NCBI GenBank assembly: GCA_902762305.1
Contig: CACWNW010000014.1
Span: forward strand, 1-64,000
DNA: 64,000 nt
Origin: Fibrobacter succinogenes
GTDB taxonomy: Bacteria > Fibrobacterota > Fibrobacteria > Fibrobacterales > Fibrobacteraceae
Direction of reading: 5' to 3'
Part shown: piece by piece, positions 52,157-61,402 of the stretch
How the letters are laid out: every line of letters begins with the position of its first letter
Numbering within the stretch: the first letter of the stretch is position 1
Made by a program: the position numbers and the translations under genes
Notes under the pieces: model-generated
The model's database searches: none
What the model was told of the DNA's origin: nothing
The model's input: only the letters and a program-made list of their open reading frames with translations

Positions 52157-54006
52157 TTCTTGTTCGCCTCCTCTTCTTCAATTCCGAAATACGCCATCAT
52201 TACCTTGCGTGCAATGGGGGCCGCCTTCGCGCCACCACCGCCCGCGGCCTCGAGAATCACGGCGACCGCAATTTCGGGTTCATACAGCGGTGCGACCGCG
52301 GCATACCAGGCATGCGTCTTCTCGCCCTTCTTCCATTCGCCCGAACCGGTCTTCGCACCCACGCGGATTCCTGGGAGCGCGCCGCGCTTGCCCGTTCCGC
52401 CCGGATGGTTCACCACGGAATCCATGGCGGCAAGGAGTACCCTGTGCGTAGAGGGCTTCATCGTCCCCGGACGGATGATTTCGGGCTCGTAGCGGCGCAC
52501 GACGTTCCCCTGCCGGTCACGAAGCTCCTTCATGAAATGCGGCCTGTACACGCCCTTGTTTGTCGCAAGCGAACCGATGAATGTCGCCTGCTGGAGCGGC
52601 GTCACCAGCTGCCCCTGCCCGATGGAAAGGTTCAAGATGAGGCCACGCGCCCAGCGCCACCCCAGGCGTTTGTTCCTCTGGTTGAACGAGATGGAATCCG
52701 GCAGCCAGCCGCCCTTCTCGCCGGGGATGTCAATGCCAAGCGGCACCTCGCCATAGCCGAACCTGCGGGCAAACTCGTTTATACGCGTCATGTCGATTTC
52801 GAGGCCCGCCTGGTAAAAGAACACATCGCACGAAAGGCGCAGCGCATGCACCACGTTCAGGTTGCCATGCACGCCCCAGCACTTCTGGTAGCGCGCGCCG
52901 TACTGGTACCCGCCCGTACACGGCTTCGGGTAGTACTTTGATTCCGAAAGGATTCCGCTCTCGAGCCCAGCACCCGCAGTCGCGAGCTTGAACACGGACG
53001 CCGGCGTATACAGGCCCGAAATCGCGCGGTTGGTAAGCGGACGCATGGAATCTAGCGCCACCTGCGCCCATCCCCTGTTGCGTTCGCGCTTCTTCAGCGA
53101 GAAAATATTCGGGTCCAGTCTCGGGGAACTCACCATGGCAAGGATTTCGCCGTTCCTCGGGTCAATCGCCACGAGCGCACCCTTCACGCTGTCGGGAATG
53201 GCGGCCTCCGCCGCCTCCTGCAACTTCAGGTCTATCGTCGATACCAGGTGCAGTCCCGGAACCGGCGCGCGGCTCTCGACACCCTTCACCTGCCCGACCT
53301 CGCGGCCCGACGCGTTCACTTCCACGAGTTTCATGCCGTTCGTGCCGCGGAACTCGGTATCATAGCCCTGCTCCAGGCCCTTCTGGCCTACACGGTCGCC
53401 CTGGGAATATTCGGCAAATGCCGGCAGTTTCAACTGCTCTTCGGAAATCTCGCTCGTATAGCCGAGCACATGCGAAGCAAGCGTGCCGTAAGGGTACTCG
53501 CGCCTAGATTCAATCAAGGTAACGACGCCCGGAAGTTCCGAGGAATGTTCCTCGATAATCGAGACCTGCTCAGGCGAAGCATCTTCCAAGATGCGTATGG
53601 GGCGGTTCTTGATCCACTTCGTCCTCTGGAACGCGGTATCGAGCGAAAGCGAATCGAACAGCCTCACGCCGTCCTTGTCCACGATATGCAGGAGCCTGTT
53701 GAAAATCGTATCGCGCGCTTCCTTCTTGCGCGGCAGGTGCATCGACTGCAAAGCTATCTGGTAAGAGGGCCTGTTGCGCACCAGGATTTCGCCGTTGCGG
53801 TCGTAAATGAACCCGCGCTCGGCCACAAGCTCCACACGGCGTAGGCGGTTGTTCTCGGAGCGCTGAAGGTTCTCGTCGTAATGCGTATACTGCAGGGAAT
53901 AGAGTCTAATCAGGAGCACCGTGAATAAAATAATCACGGCGGCCATGAACACCAGCACGTTCCAGTTTCTGGTCTGGATACCCTCGTTATCCTGGATATT
54001 AAACAT
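52153..54006 (-). CDS. mrdA: penicillin-binding protein 2
   Basis: 617 residues from the ATG at 54006. N-terminal membrane helix (VLVFMAAVIILFTVLLIRLY), pedestal domain (RNRPSYQIAL, SHVLGYTSEIS), and the transpeptidase with all three motifs: S-x2-K in TPASVFKLA, S-x-N equivalent SCD in LSCDVFFYQ, and KTG in AKTGSGEW. It cross-links new wall with RodA. The C-terminus has a Gly-rich AAGGGGAKAAP. It overlaps mreD by 8 bp. The longer frame to 54120 lies inside mreD. Confidence 0.96.
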   Translation of the reverse strand: MFNIQDNEGIQTRNWNVLVFMAAVIILFTVLLIRLYSLQYTHYDENLQRSENNRLRRVELVAERGFIYDRNGEILVRNRPSYQIALQSMHLPRKKEARDTIFNRLLHIVDKDGVRLFDSLSLDTAFQRTKWIKNRPIRILEDASPEQVSIIEEHSSELPGVVTLIESRREYPYGTLASHVLGYTSEISEEQLKLPAFAEYSQGDRVGQKGLEQGYDTEFRGTNGMKLVEVNASGREVGQVKGVESRAPVPGLHLVSTIDLKLQEAAEAAIPDSVKGALVAIDPRNGEILAMVSSPRLDPNIFSLKKRERNRGWAQVALDSMRPLTNRAISGLYTPASVFKLATAGAGLESGILSESKYYPKPCTGGYQYGARYQKCWGVHGNLNVVHALRLSCDVFFYQAGLEIDMTRINEFARRFGYGEVPLGIDIPGEKGGWLPDSISFNQRNKRLGWRWARGLILNLSIGQGQLVTPLQQATFIGSLATNKGVYRPHFMKELRDRQGNVVRRYEPEIIRPGTMKPSTHRVLLAAMDSVVNHPGGTGKRGALPGIRVGAKTGSGEWKKGEKTHAWYAAVAPLYEPEIAVAVILEAAGGGGAKAAPIARKVMMAYFGIEEEEANKK

Positions 54007-54490
54007 GCTTTTTCGGCTTCCCGATGGACAAGTGGAAAACAACCGCTCCCACAACCATGGTGTACACGCACTCGGGAATCGTCTTGGAGAAGAACAGGTT
54101 GGTGACCACCTCCTTCTCAAGCCCCGTGAGGAAGAAATACAGCATGTCGCACAGGAAGAACCCGAACCCGAGCACGCCCACCTTTGCAGGCAGGTTGAGC
54201 GTCAAGAAACGTTCTTCCAGCTGCCCGACGAGGAAGCCCAGGATGGTAAACGAAATCGTGTTTGCGCCGAGCCATTCCACAGGGGCGTAGACATCCTGCG
54301 AGAAGCCCGCGATAAAGCCCCAGAGCACGCCGGCCGCCGGCCCGTGCTTGATGGCGACAGAGATAATGAAAATCAATATGAAGTCGGGACCCGCATCGAA
54401 AATGGCTAGCCACTGCGCGACAGTCGTCTGCATCACGAAGCACACGAGGAACAGCAAGAACACATGGAGCCATTTCCAATTATTGTTCAT
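53999..54490 (-). CDS. mreD: rod-shape-determining protein MreD
   Basis: 163 residues, about five membrane helices, including DFILIFIISVAIKHGPAAGVLWGFIAG and the MreD-like segment DVYAPVEWLGANTISF. It links MreC to the elongation complex in the inner membrane. It overlaps mreC by 11 bp and mrdA by 8 bp. Sequence conservation of MreD is low; the call rests on length, topology and position. Confidence 0.92.
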   Translation of the reverse strand: MNNNWKWLHVFLLFLVCFVMQTTVAQWLAIFDAGPDFILIFIISVAIKHGPAAGVLWGFIAGFSQDVYAPVEWLGANTISFTILGFLVGQLEERFLTLNLPAKVGVLGFGFFLCDMLYFFLTGLEKEVVTNLFFSKTIPECVYTMVVGAVVFHLSIGKPKKHV

Positions 54491-55310
54491 CGAGCAACTC
54501 CTGGATAATCCATTCCGGTTCCTTTTCCATCACGAACACTTCCTCCAGCGCAGTAAATTCCTGGAACGGGGAAACATCCATCTGGCGCATCACATCGAGG
54601 TCGGACTTACGCACCGCCTTCACCGTGCCTACGGGAATTCCCTTGGGGAAAATGCCGCCGAGGCCCGACGTGATAAGCGTATCGCCCACTTCCACGCCCG
54701 CATGCGACGGAATCATCGCCGTAAGCAGGTGGCCGTCTACCGATTCAAGGAAGCCGACCACGCGCGACTTGCGTTCAAGTACAGACAACTTAAGGTTCGG
54801 GTCGACAAGGAGTTGCACGCGCGAATGCGTATACGCGGCCTTCGTAATCTTTCCGACAAGCCCGTTCATAGAAAACACGGGCATGTTCTCCTTCACGCCG
54901 TGCATCGTACCGCGGTTAATCACGAGCGTCGTGAGGAACCTGCCCGGATTGTGCCCCACCACACGCGCCGTGACAATGGGATAATCCCACTTGTCGTCAA
55001 ACCGGACCAACGTATGCAGTCGAGTCAGTTCCTGCAAGCCTTCGCTCGCATAATAGGTTTCCTGGCGCAGGCGCGCGTTTTCTTCCTTGAGGTGTTCATT
55101 CTCCGCAAGGACAGAACGGAAGGAATCGACCGAAGACACGACCCACTGTGCCGGATAGAACACGGTACCGAGCACCGAGGACACGATGCTCTGGCGCACG
55201 GTCAACGGAGCCTGCCGGATCAAAAAACCGAGCAACAGGAAAAAGACAAAAGCGACAACGCCATGTCTCTGGGTAAACAGGTCTACAATGAAGCGGAATG
55301 CCCTAAGCAT
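54480..55310 (-). CDS. mreC: rod-shape-determining protein MreC
   Basis: 276 residues from the ATG at 55310. A single N-terminal membrane helix (VVAFVFFLLLGFLIRQAPL), a coiled coil (LAENEHLKEENARLRQETYYA) and the two beta-barrel domains with ARVVGHNPGRFLTTLVINRG, GLVGKI and DTLITSGLGGIFPKGIPVGTV. MreC is a periplasmic scaffold that activates PBP2-RodA. A longer frame begins with TTG at 55322; I prefer the ATG. It follows mreB after 20 bp. Confidence 0.95.
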   Translation of the reverse strand: MLRAFRFIVDLFTQRHGVVAFVFFLLLGFLIRQAPLTVRQSIVSSVLGTVFYPAQWVVSSVDSFRSVLAENEHLKEENARLRQETYYASEGLQELTRLHTLVRFDDKWDYPIVTARVVGHNPGRFLTTLVINRGTMHGVKENMPVFSMNGLVGKITKAAYTHSRVQLLVDPNLKLSVLERKSRVVGFLESVDGHLLTAMIPSHAGVEVGDTLITSGLGGIFPKGIPVGTVKAVRKSDLDVMRQMDVSPFQEFTALEEVFVMEKEPEWIIQELLDEQ

Positions 55311-55330
55311 CGGACCCGACAATCACCGCA

Positions 55331-56353
55331 CTAGTTGGAAGAAGCAATCAGCACCGGACGGTACTTGTCCAAATCCTCGAGAATACGAGCGGCACCCTTG
55401 CACACGCACACAAGCGCTTCGTCGATTACGTTCACGGAAAGTCCCGTTTCCTTGCGGATACGTTCGTCGAACCCGCGCAGCTGAGAACCGCCACCCGTCA
55501 TGATGATGCCCTTGTCGTAGATGTCGGCCGAAAGTTCGGCAGGCGTAATGCTCAGGGCCTGCTTCACGGCCTCGATGATGGCCGTAACGGGCTCGTTCAG
55601 GGCCTCGCGGATTTCCGTGCTAGAAATCGTCATCGTGCGCGGCATGCCGGCGATAAAGTCATGGCCCTTCACTTCCATGGAAAGTTCTTCTTCAAGCGGG
55701 CTAGCAGAACCAATCTGGATCTTGATCTGTTCGGCAGTGCTTTCGCCCACATGGAGGTTGTACATCGTACGCAGGTAACGGACAATCGCCTCGTCCATCT
55801 CGTCACCGCCCACACGCACGGAGGCGTTGCAGACCGTACCGTTCAGAGCGATAACCGCAATATCCGACGTACCGCCACCGATATCCACAATCATGTTACC
55901 CACGGGGTCTTCGACCGGGATGCCCATACCGACTGCAGCGGCCATGGGCTCGTGAACCAGGTGAACTTCCTTCGCACCGGCCTGGCGGGCAGCATCGATA
56001 ACAGCGCGCTTTTCCACTTCGGTAATGCCGCTCGGCACGCCCACCACCACGCGGGGCTTCACGATCCACAGCGGGTACTTCTGCACGCGCTTGATGAAGG
56101 TCTGGAGGAGCGTTTCCACCAGTTCGAAATCCGCAATCACGCCATCGCGCATGGGGCGCACGGCGCGGGTCTCGCCCGGAGTCCTGCCGAGCATCTTCTT
56201 GGCCTCGAAACCGATAGCCGACACGCGGTTGTTCTTGCTGTCCACGGCAATCACCGTGGGTTCGTTGATGACAATGCCCTGACCCGCAACATGCACCAGC
56301 GTATTCGCAGTGCCGAGGTCGATACCGATATCACAGGAGAAAAGTCCGAACAA
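55331..56353 (-). CDS. mreB: rod-shape-determining actin homologue MreB
   Basis: 340 residues. Actin-fold nucleotide motifs: DIGIDLGTANTLVH (phosphate 1), VGVPSGITEVEKRAV, HLVHEPMAAAVGMGIPV, NMIVDIGGGTSDIAVI (phosphate 2) and GIIMTGGGSQLRGF (adenosine). It polymerises under the membrane to guide wall synthesis. There is no ATG. Initiation is at TTG, about 8 bp after AAAGGA, directly before FGLFSCDIGID. A TATATT about 45 bp upstream is a possible -10. It is the first gene of the five-gene rod operon. Confidence 0.97.
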   Translation of the reverse strand: MFGLFSCDIGIDLGTANTLVHVAGQGIVINEPTVIAVDSKNNRVSAIGFEAKKMLGRTPGETRAVRPMRDGVIADFELVETLLQTFIKRVQKYPLWIVKPRVVVGVPSGITEVEKRAVIDAARQAGAKEVHLVHEPMAAAVGMGIPVEDPVGNMIVDIGGGTSDIAVIALNGTVCNASVRVGGDEMDEAIVRYLRTMYNLHVGESTAEQIKIQIGSASPLEEELSMEVKGHDFIAGMPRTMTISSTEIREALNEPVTAIIEAVKQALSITPAELSADIYDKGIIMTGGGSQLRGFDERIRKETGLSVNVIDEALVCVCKGAARILEDLDKYRPVLIASSN

Positions 56354-56404
56354 AATATTTCCTTTGAAAAGGTGAATTCTAACAATGGAAAATATAAAAC
56401 AATT

Positions 56405-56785
56405 TTATTTCGCTGTCGCAGGCCGTTCCAACGAATCCTGTCCGTATTTCAGCGCCTTGAAATAACGGTCCCACTGCCTGGCGTGCGCGTTGTAGCGGTA
56501 CTTGCGCTTCTCGTGCATCTGGATGTCCTGGTAAATGAAGAAGTCCACCTCGGCATATGCCGAATAGATGGCGGCCGTATCTCCGGCGAAAAGCCTGAAA
56601 TCCTTGATGCGGTAATAGGGCGTATCGAGGATGCCGCTCCTGTCGCCAGAGGCATGAATCGTCTGGGCGACAATGAACTTCAGGTCTTCCTGAACATACG
56701 CATTTAATTTGTTCTCAATTCGTTCCGTTCTTTCGGAACAACCTAACAAAACTAGGGCCAAGGCCAGCAGGGGCAAGTATTTCAT
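56405..56785 (-). CDS. small lipoprotein of unknown function
   Basis: 126 residues with lipoprotein signal MKYLPLLALALVLLGC. The mature part has a helix (SERTERIENKLNAYVQEDLKF) and a likely beta sheet (YYRIKDFRLFAGDTAAIYSAYAEVDFFI). It is located between the mre operon and an outer-membrane protein gene. No motif recognised. It might belong with the envelope cluster upstream, but a terminator separates them. Confidence 0.78.
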   Translation of the reverse strand: MKYLPLLALALVLLGCSERTERIENKLNAYVQEDLKFIVAQTIHASGDRSGILDTPYYRIKDFRLFAGDTAAIYSAYAEVDFFIYQDIQMHEKRKYRYNAHARQWDRYFKALKYGQDSLERPATAK

Positions 56786-56795
56786 GCCCTAAAAA

Positions 56796-56826
56796 TAAAA
56801 AAGAAATGCTCCCGCAGGGGAGCATT
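56796..56826 (-). terminator. terminator of the outer-membrane barrel gene
   Basis: Minus-strand stem AATGCTCCC/GGGAGCATT (9 bp, CTGC loop) followed by TCTTTTTTATTTTT. Confidence 0.9.
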
Positions 56827-56850
56827 CCTCAATAGTCTGTCCTAGTACGA

Positions 56851-58143
56851 CTAGAAGGAGTAGGTCGCAGAAATTCTCGAGAAGATGCGGCCTTCACCCT
56901 GGAACGGGTTCCTGAAGAGGAGGTCTTCGGCCACAGTCACGTCGATCTTCAGCTTTTCTTCGATGTTGATACCGAAGCCGAAGCCCACGTGGTCATCGGG
57001 AGTGCCGTTGGCGAGCGGGTTCGTGCTGAAGAAGTTGCCGTCATCCGAGCAGATGCCGCGGCGACCCATGTTGCTTTCGTTCTGGTCGCAGTCCGTGTAG
57101 AAGATGGACTTCTGGCCACCCACGCGGATAACGAACCAATCGTACCAGATGTTGCGTTCGATACCGAAGCTGATCTTGCCGCCGATGTCGCGACGCTTGT
57201 CCCAAGCCGGGTCGTCGTTTTCCTGGGAGTTGTAGACCGTTTCACCAGTCTTATAGTTGACGGTCCAGTCATGAGCCTTCAGCTGGTCCCAGATGAAGTC
57301 GGCACCGAGCCAGAAGAAGCCGCGGTCGAGGGCCACGTTGATGCCCACGCCGACCTGGGCGTGCTTGTTGCTGATGCCCGGAGCCTCGATGAACTTGGCG
57401 GAAACCGCGGGTACCAGTTCGCCGTCAATCGCCTCGAGGGTGAAGAAGGCACGGGACTTCGCGAGGAAGCTGAAATCGCCATCGTCGAAGAAGTGCTTGT
57501 GGTCAGGCCCGTACTGGATGCGAGCGAGAGCGAAGGAGAACTCGAAGTCGATGTTGCTACCGAACTGCAAGTTCAAGCCTGCATCTGCCTGCACAACAGA
57601 AGCGTATGCATTCGGGTCAACCTGGTAGGTGCCGCTTTCCGTCTTGTCGCCACCGTCCTGGTGGGCAATGTAGATGTGCAAGCCCCAAGCATCGCCGTTA
57701 GAAAGCGTACCGCCGAGGAAGCCATCGAAGTTCGTCACAGTCTCGGGCACCTTGGAAGTATCACGCACGTTTTCGCCAACGACCTTCGTGGGCAGGTAGC
57801 GGAAGAGTTCGGAGTTGATGCGACCGAAGAGACCGCCGATGGAGAGACGCGGATCAGGATTGTTCTCATCGCCGAGGGAGATGGAGAAGATGCCACCGAA
57901 GTTAGGATACTTCGGATCCTGGTTCTTGCCTGTTTCGACATCCTGCGTGTACGGTCCGAATTCACCAATGAGGTAGTTCGGATAAAGGTTGATGTTTGCT
58001 GCGTTATCAAAAATGCTCACATCATCCATGATGTATGTGGTATTTTTGCCCATGGACTCGATACGGGCGAAGGTTGCAAAGGCAGAACCCACCCCGAGGA
58101 CGCCAAAAGCAGTGCCGACGGCAATTGCTGATCTCAACTTCAT
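56851..58143 (-). CDS. outer-membrane beta-barrel protein
   Basis: 430 residues. Signal peptide (AIAVGTAFGVLGVGSAFA), then alternating amphipathic strands throughout (GGIFSISLGDENN, AWGLHIYIAHQDGG, IDFEFSFALARIQYG, DDHVGFGFGINIEEKLKIDVTVAEDLL), ending in RISATYSF. The terminal Phe is the usual outer-membrane insertion signal. It has a Cys-pair loop near residue 360. No specific porin family is recognised. A good ribosome site (TAGGAG) precedes it. It lies just downstream of the ExbBD/AgmX cluster, which may act on it, but an intervening terminator shows separate transcription. Confidence 0.85.
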   Translation of the reverse strand: MKLRSAIAVGTAFGVLGVGSAFATFARIESMGKNTTYIMDDVSIFDNAANINLYPNYLIGEFGPYTQDVETGKNQDPKYPNFGGIFSISLGDENNPDPRLSIGGLFGRINSELFRYLPTKVVGENVRDTSKVPETVTNFDGFLGGTLSNGDAWGLHIYIAHQDGGDKTESGTYQVDPNAYASVVQADAGLNLQFGSNIDFEFSFALARIQYGPDHKHFFDDGDFSFLAKSRAFFTLEAIDGELVPAVSAKFIEAPGISNKHAQVGVGINVALDRGFFWLGADFIWDQLKAHDWTVNYKTGETVYNSQENDDPAWDKRRDIGGKISFGIERNIWYDWFVIRVGGQKSIFYTDCDQNESNMGRRGICSDDGNFFSTNPLANGTPDDHVGFGFGINIEEKLKIDVTVAEDLLFRNPFQGEGRIFSRISATYSF

Positions 58144-58213
58144 TTGAGGACTCCTATTAGAAATTCTGTTATTAAAGTTAGTTTTATAAAATCAAAAACG
58201 CAACAAAAAAATG

Positions 58214-58248
58214 AAAAAAAGACCATGCTTTTTAAGCATGGTCCTTTT
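58214..58248. terminator. bidirectional terminator after the AgmX/TonB-like gene
   Basis: Ten-bp perfect stem GACCATGCTT/AAGCATGGTC with TTT loop. On the minus strand it is followed by seven T and on the plus strand by CTTTTT. Confidence 0.92.
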
Positions 58249-58266
58249 TCAACAACAGAGTAACGA

Positions 58267-59202
58267 TTATTCAGAGAAGGTGAACGGAATCGTTACGGTC
58301 GTGTTACCGGATTTCACCTTGCTGAAGGTCCAGTTACCGACGGCGCTCTTGATCTGAGCATCAAATTCGCCGTAGCCGGTCGTGGAGGAAGCAATGGAAA
58401 TACTGATAACTTCACCGCCCGGAGCGATCGTGAACTTCAGGGTAACCTTGCCCTGGAAGCCCGGTTTCTTCTTCAAGAACTTGTTGTAGATGTGGCGCAG
58501 ACCAGGAGTACGCTGACGCACGACCTTCATGATGTCTGCAGCAGAACGAGATCCGCCACCGGCACCCATGTCGATATCACGTGCAGACGGGGTCTTGATG
58601 TTACCCTTGGCCTTGGTAGAGATACCGCCACCGCCACCTCCGAAGAGGCCTGCGAGGCCGTCACCGATACCACCGGCACCGCCTTCTGCGTAACCTTCGT
58701 TAAAGCCACCATCAGCCTTACCGCGGCGACCACCGAGGACGGTCTTACCCGTCGTCTGAAGACCAGCCACGTCCTTGAGCACCTTGTCGATGTCCTTGGT
58801 GAACTTCTGGTTCTTCATGAGGTCGTAAGCGGCGGCACTAGCAGTCTTGGTCTGAGCAGTGAGGAGCTTCAACACACCACGAGTCTGCGGAGCGTTCGGC
58901 TGACCCTTACCGCGCGGCTTACCACCACCACCGGCCTTCTTACGGGGCTTCTTGGGCTCTTCCTTCTTCTTCTCTTCTTTCTTTTCTTCCTTCTTCTCGT
59001 CCATAGACATCTGGGCGGTGAGGTCCGGGCCTTCGGAAGAGTCGAAGATCACTTCATCAACGACGACTTCGTACATGGAAGCCCAGAAGGAAAGAGCGAG
59101 AGCGACAAGCACGGAACCGCCAGCGATGGCGCCCATCTTCTTGTCAGATTCAGGCATAAGAGCCGCAACTAACGGATCTACAGGAGTATTTTTCTTAGCC
59201 AT
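58267..59202 (-). CDS. AgmX/TonB-like energy-transducing protein
   Basis: 311 residues: membrane anchor near residues 22-45 (MGAIAGGSVLVALALSFWASMY), a Lys/Glu-rich stretch (KKEEKKEEKKKEEPKKP), a Gly-rich region (residues about 165-215) and a C-terminal AgmX/PglI-type TonB domain (RQRTPGLRHIYNKFLKKKPGF, then WTFSKVKSGNTTVTIPFTF). In Myxococcus such proteins (GltJ/AgmX) join TolQR-like motors to the envelope. Here it follows exbD by 3 bp and ends the motor operon. The charged and glycine linkers would span the periplasm. Target unknown; the outer-membrane barrel next to it is a candidate. Confidence 0.88.
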   Translation of the reverse strand: MAKKNTPVDPLVAALMPESDKKMGAIAGGSVLVALALSFWASMYEVVVDEVIFDSSEGPDLTAQMSMDEKKEEKKEEKKKEEPKKPRKKAGGGGKPRGKGQPNAPQTRGVLKLLTAQTKTASAAAYDLMKNQKFTKDIDKVLKDVAGLQTTGKTVLGGRRGKADGGFNEGYAEGGAGGIGDGLAGLFGGGGGGISTKAKGNIKTPSARDIDMGAGGGSRSAADIMKVVRQRTPGLRHIYNKFLKKKPGFQGKVTLKFTIAPGGEVISISIASSTTGYGEFDAQIKSAVGNWTFSKVKSGNTTVTIPFTFSE

Positions 59203-59205
59203 AGA

Positions 59206-59754
59206 TTATTCCTCCCCACCGTTCTTTTCGAGAACGGCAAAAGAAACGTTAGTATAACCGCTCATCTTCTCGTAGCCGGTTTCGCCTTCGGAAGATGTGC
59301 AGGACGGCACGCCAGCGATACCGCAGGTAGCCATCACCTTATACATGGCGTCGTAAGGGATGCTCTTGTCGATCTGGACAACAACGCTACCGGCTTCGTC
59401 GGCAGGCTGGCCCTGGCGCAAGTGCTGGTCCACTTCGGCCTTACGTTTCCCATAAAGGGTAGTGAGAACAGGCTGAACACAGAGATCTTCCTGAGCGAGC
59501 ACGTCCGGAGTCGGAACGACCTTCTCATTGTCGACCACCACGTATTCCTTATCGATCACGACCGTCAGAGAGACTTCTGTCGGCTGGACCTTGGACGTGG
59601 AGACCGGAAGAATCAGGTTTTCGGCCTGGGTCAAGAGCTGACCTTCAGCGTCCATGTTCTTAATCATGAACACCAGGATGATGGTCATCATGTCCATCAT
59701 AGAGGTGATTGAGAACGGGACGTCGTCAGCGTATTTACGAGTTCTTCTAGCCAT
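59206..59754 (-). CDS. ExbD/TolR-family motor subunit
   Basis: 182 residues, close to normal size for ExbD/TolR with a modest periplasmic extension. N-terminal positive segment (MARRTRKYADDVPFSI), then a membrane helix SMMDMMTIILVFMIKN. The Asp in this helix (MMDMM) is the expected proton-path residue. The periplasmic domain contains VSLTVVIDKEYVVVDNEKV and SVVVQIDKSIPYDAMYKVMATC, as in ExbD. It works with the ExbB channel upstream. It is adjacent to a second, larger ExbD-like gene (2-bp gap), suggesting a heteromeric stator. Confidence 0.92.
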   Translation of the reverse strand: MARRTRKYADDVPFSITSMMDMMTIILVFMIKNMDAEGQLLTQAENLILPVSTSKVQPTEVSLTVVIDKEYVVVDNEKVVPTPDVLAQEDLCVQPVLTTLYGKRKAEVDQHLRQGQPADEAGSVVVQIDKSIPYDAMYKVMATCGIAGVPSCTSSEGETGYEKMSGYTNVSFAVLEKNGGEE

Positions 59755-59756
59755 GA

Positions 59757-60650
59757 TTAACCTCCCAACTTTGCAAGGTTGATCTTGCTGAAGCCCGCTT
59801 CCTTAGAACGGTCCATGAGCTGGATGATCTTGTCGAACTGCGTATCGTCGTTAGCCACGATGATGATGTTGTCGACGTCTTCCAGGTCGATGAACTGCGT
59901 ATGGATTGCGATCAAATCCTTTGCGATAAGATCGTAGGCGGAAAGCGGGTAGATAAGGTTCTTCGCCGCCACGTCCGGTTTGAGCGTACGGGCAGAGTTC
60001 GGCGTGAGCGTAGCAAGAGCCGTACCAGCAGCAGGCTTCTTCAAAGCCGGCGGCGGGGTGAGGCCCATGGCGCCTTCGCCAGGGAGAGCGAGGAAGTTGT
60101 TGTTGCCGTCAACATAGGCGCTGTCGGCGACCGGTTCTTCCGGGGTGCCCCCGTTCGAGTAGAGAGCCCAGATCACTCGACCCGGATCTTCTTCAGACTC
60201 TTTCTGGATAGCCCAGAGTTCGATAGCTTCGATTTCGTAGAGATACTTCTCTTTATCCATCTCGCTACCATCCTTGCACTTCGGGCCATGTCCACTTTCA
60301 ACTACAGCCTTGACATCCTCAACGGCATGAGTAATAAGCTTGGCATCGGACTTGCAGCGGAACGTCCACATTTCCTTGAAATAGACGTTCGGCTGGAAAC
60401 CGCCACGCGCACCGATAACGAGGTATTCGCTAGTGATGGCGAGCGACAAGTTCAAAGCCTGCTCATCCGGCGGAGGAGTTACATCTTCCGGGTTGATCAT
60501 ACTGCGCTCGGGCAGGTTCACCTGGACGATAGCCAGCTTGGAGAAAGCAGCCATGGAGAGAAGCATAGGAATCAGAATAGTGAACAAGCCCATCGCCGGC
60601 AACAGGTCCGGTTCTTCAGGCTTTGCTGGTTTCTTGATTTCTTTTGCCAT
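59757..60650 (-). CDS. large ExbD/TolR-like protein
   Basis: 297 residues, about twice normal ExbD. The membrane helix is LLPAMGLFTILIPMLLSMAAFSKLAIVQV; where ExbD normally has Asp, the segment is uncharged, so proton coupling by this subunit is doubtful. The periplasmic part starts ALNLSLAITSEYLVIGARGG and has a long insert (about residues 90-210) before the ExbD-like end (NLIYPLSAYDLIAKDL, then NIIIVANDDTQFDKIIQLMDRSKEAGF). It has a secreted paralogue at 8678-9511 in this window. It pairs with the normal ExbD next to it. Confidence 0.88.
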   Translation of the reverse strand: MAKEIKKPAKPEEPDLLPAMGLFTILIPMLLSMAAFSKLAIVQVNLPERSMINPEDVTPPPDEQALNLSLAITSEYLVIGARGGFQPNVYFKEMWTFRCKSDAKLITHAVEDVKAVVESGHGPKCKDGSEMDKEKYLYEIEAIELWAIQKESEEDPGRVIWALYSNGGTPEEPVADSAYVDGNNNFLALPGEGAMGLTPPPALKKPAAGTALATLTPNSARTLKPDVAAKNLIYPLSAYDLIAKDLIAIHTQFIDLEDVDNIIIVANDDTQFDKIIQLMDRSKEAGFSKINLAKLGG

Positions 60651-60685
60651 TTTTAAACTCCAGTTAAAGATTAACTCTCAGGCAA

Positions 60686-61306
60686 TTAGACGAGGGAGTT
60701 GATAATCTTGAGGCCCTTTTCTTCCATTTCCTGGATGAGGCGTTCGGAGTTCATGTTGAGGAAGCCCACAATGACCAGGAGAGGCACTGCGGAGAGAAGT
60801 CCTTCAAGAGTCGTACCCATAGCGATAGCGATACCGTCGGAAAGAGCCTTAGCACGTTCAGAAGCGGGCTTGTTAGCCACGGCGTCGAAGGTGTAGATCA
60901 GACCGTAAATCGTACCCATAAGTCCGAGCAACGTAGAGATGGAAGCCATCACAGAAATGAGGGAGATGTAACGGGTAAGACGCGGAGCTTCGGTCAGGAA
61001 CACGGCGTCGCAAGCAGCCTGCATGCCTTCACGGCCGCCAGCACGGTTAGCAACGATAGCAGACATCACGCGAGCAACCGGGAGGTTGGTGGCGTTGGCG
61101 AGGCTCAGAGCCTGGTCAAACTGCTGAGAAGAGATGAGCTTACCGAAATCAGCGAGGAACTTGGCGCGGCCCTTGGAGCTCTTCACCAGGATGTAAATGA
61201 TACGTTCGATAGAGATGCCGAGACCGATGATGAACACGGCCAGGATGATCCACATGAACTGCCAACCATCGGATTCAGGGCTGAAGGATTGAAGCATTTT
61301 AGCCAT
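60686..61306 (-). CDS. MotA/TolQ/ExbB proton channel
   Basis: 206 residues with the three-helix ExbB/TolQ plan: first helix FMWIILAVFIIGLGISIERIIYIL, then the conserved SLISVMASISTLLGLMGTIYGLIYTF and GIAIAMGTTLEGLLSAVPLLVIVGFL near the end. The Thr/Gly-rich cytoplasmic loop is short. It forms the inner-membrane proton path that drives the ExbD/AgmX partners. It is the first gene of the operon below a palindrome (61403-61420), about 97 bp upstream of its start, and has a GGAG ribosome site. Confidence 0.93.
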   Translation of the reverse strand: MAKMLQSFSPESDGWQFMWIILAVFIIGLGISIERIIYILVKSSKGRAKFLADFGKLISSQQFDQALSLANATNLPVARVMSAIVANRAGGREGMQAACDAVFLTEAPRLTRYISLISVMASISTLLGLMGTIYGLIYTFDAVANKPASERAKALSDGIAIAMGTTLEGLLSAVPLLVIVGFLNMNSERLIQEMEEKGLKIINSLV

Positions 61307-61402
61307 TTTAGATTACTCCTTTAGAGTGTTTGTTTTTTGTGTTTGTTTTTGAAATCTTTGTTCATATTTATTTTTTTTTGAGCAATTTGGGAGGGTAAAC
61401 AG

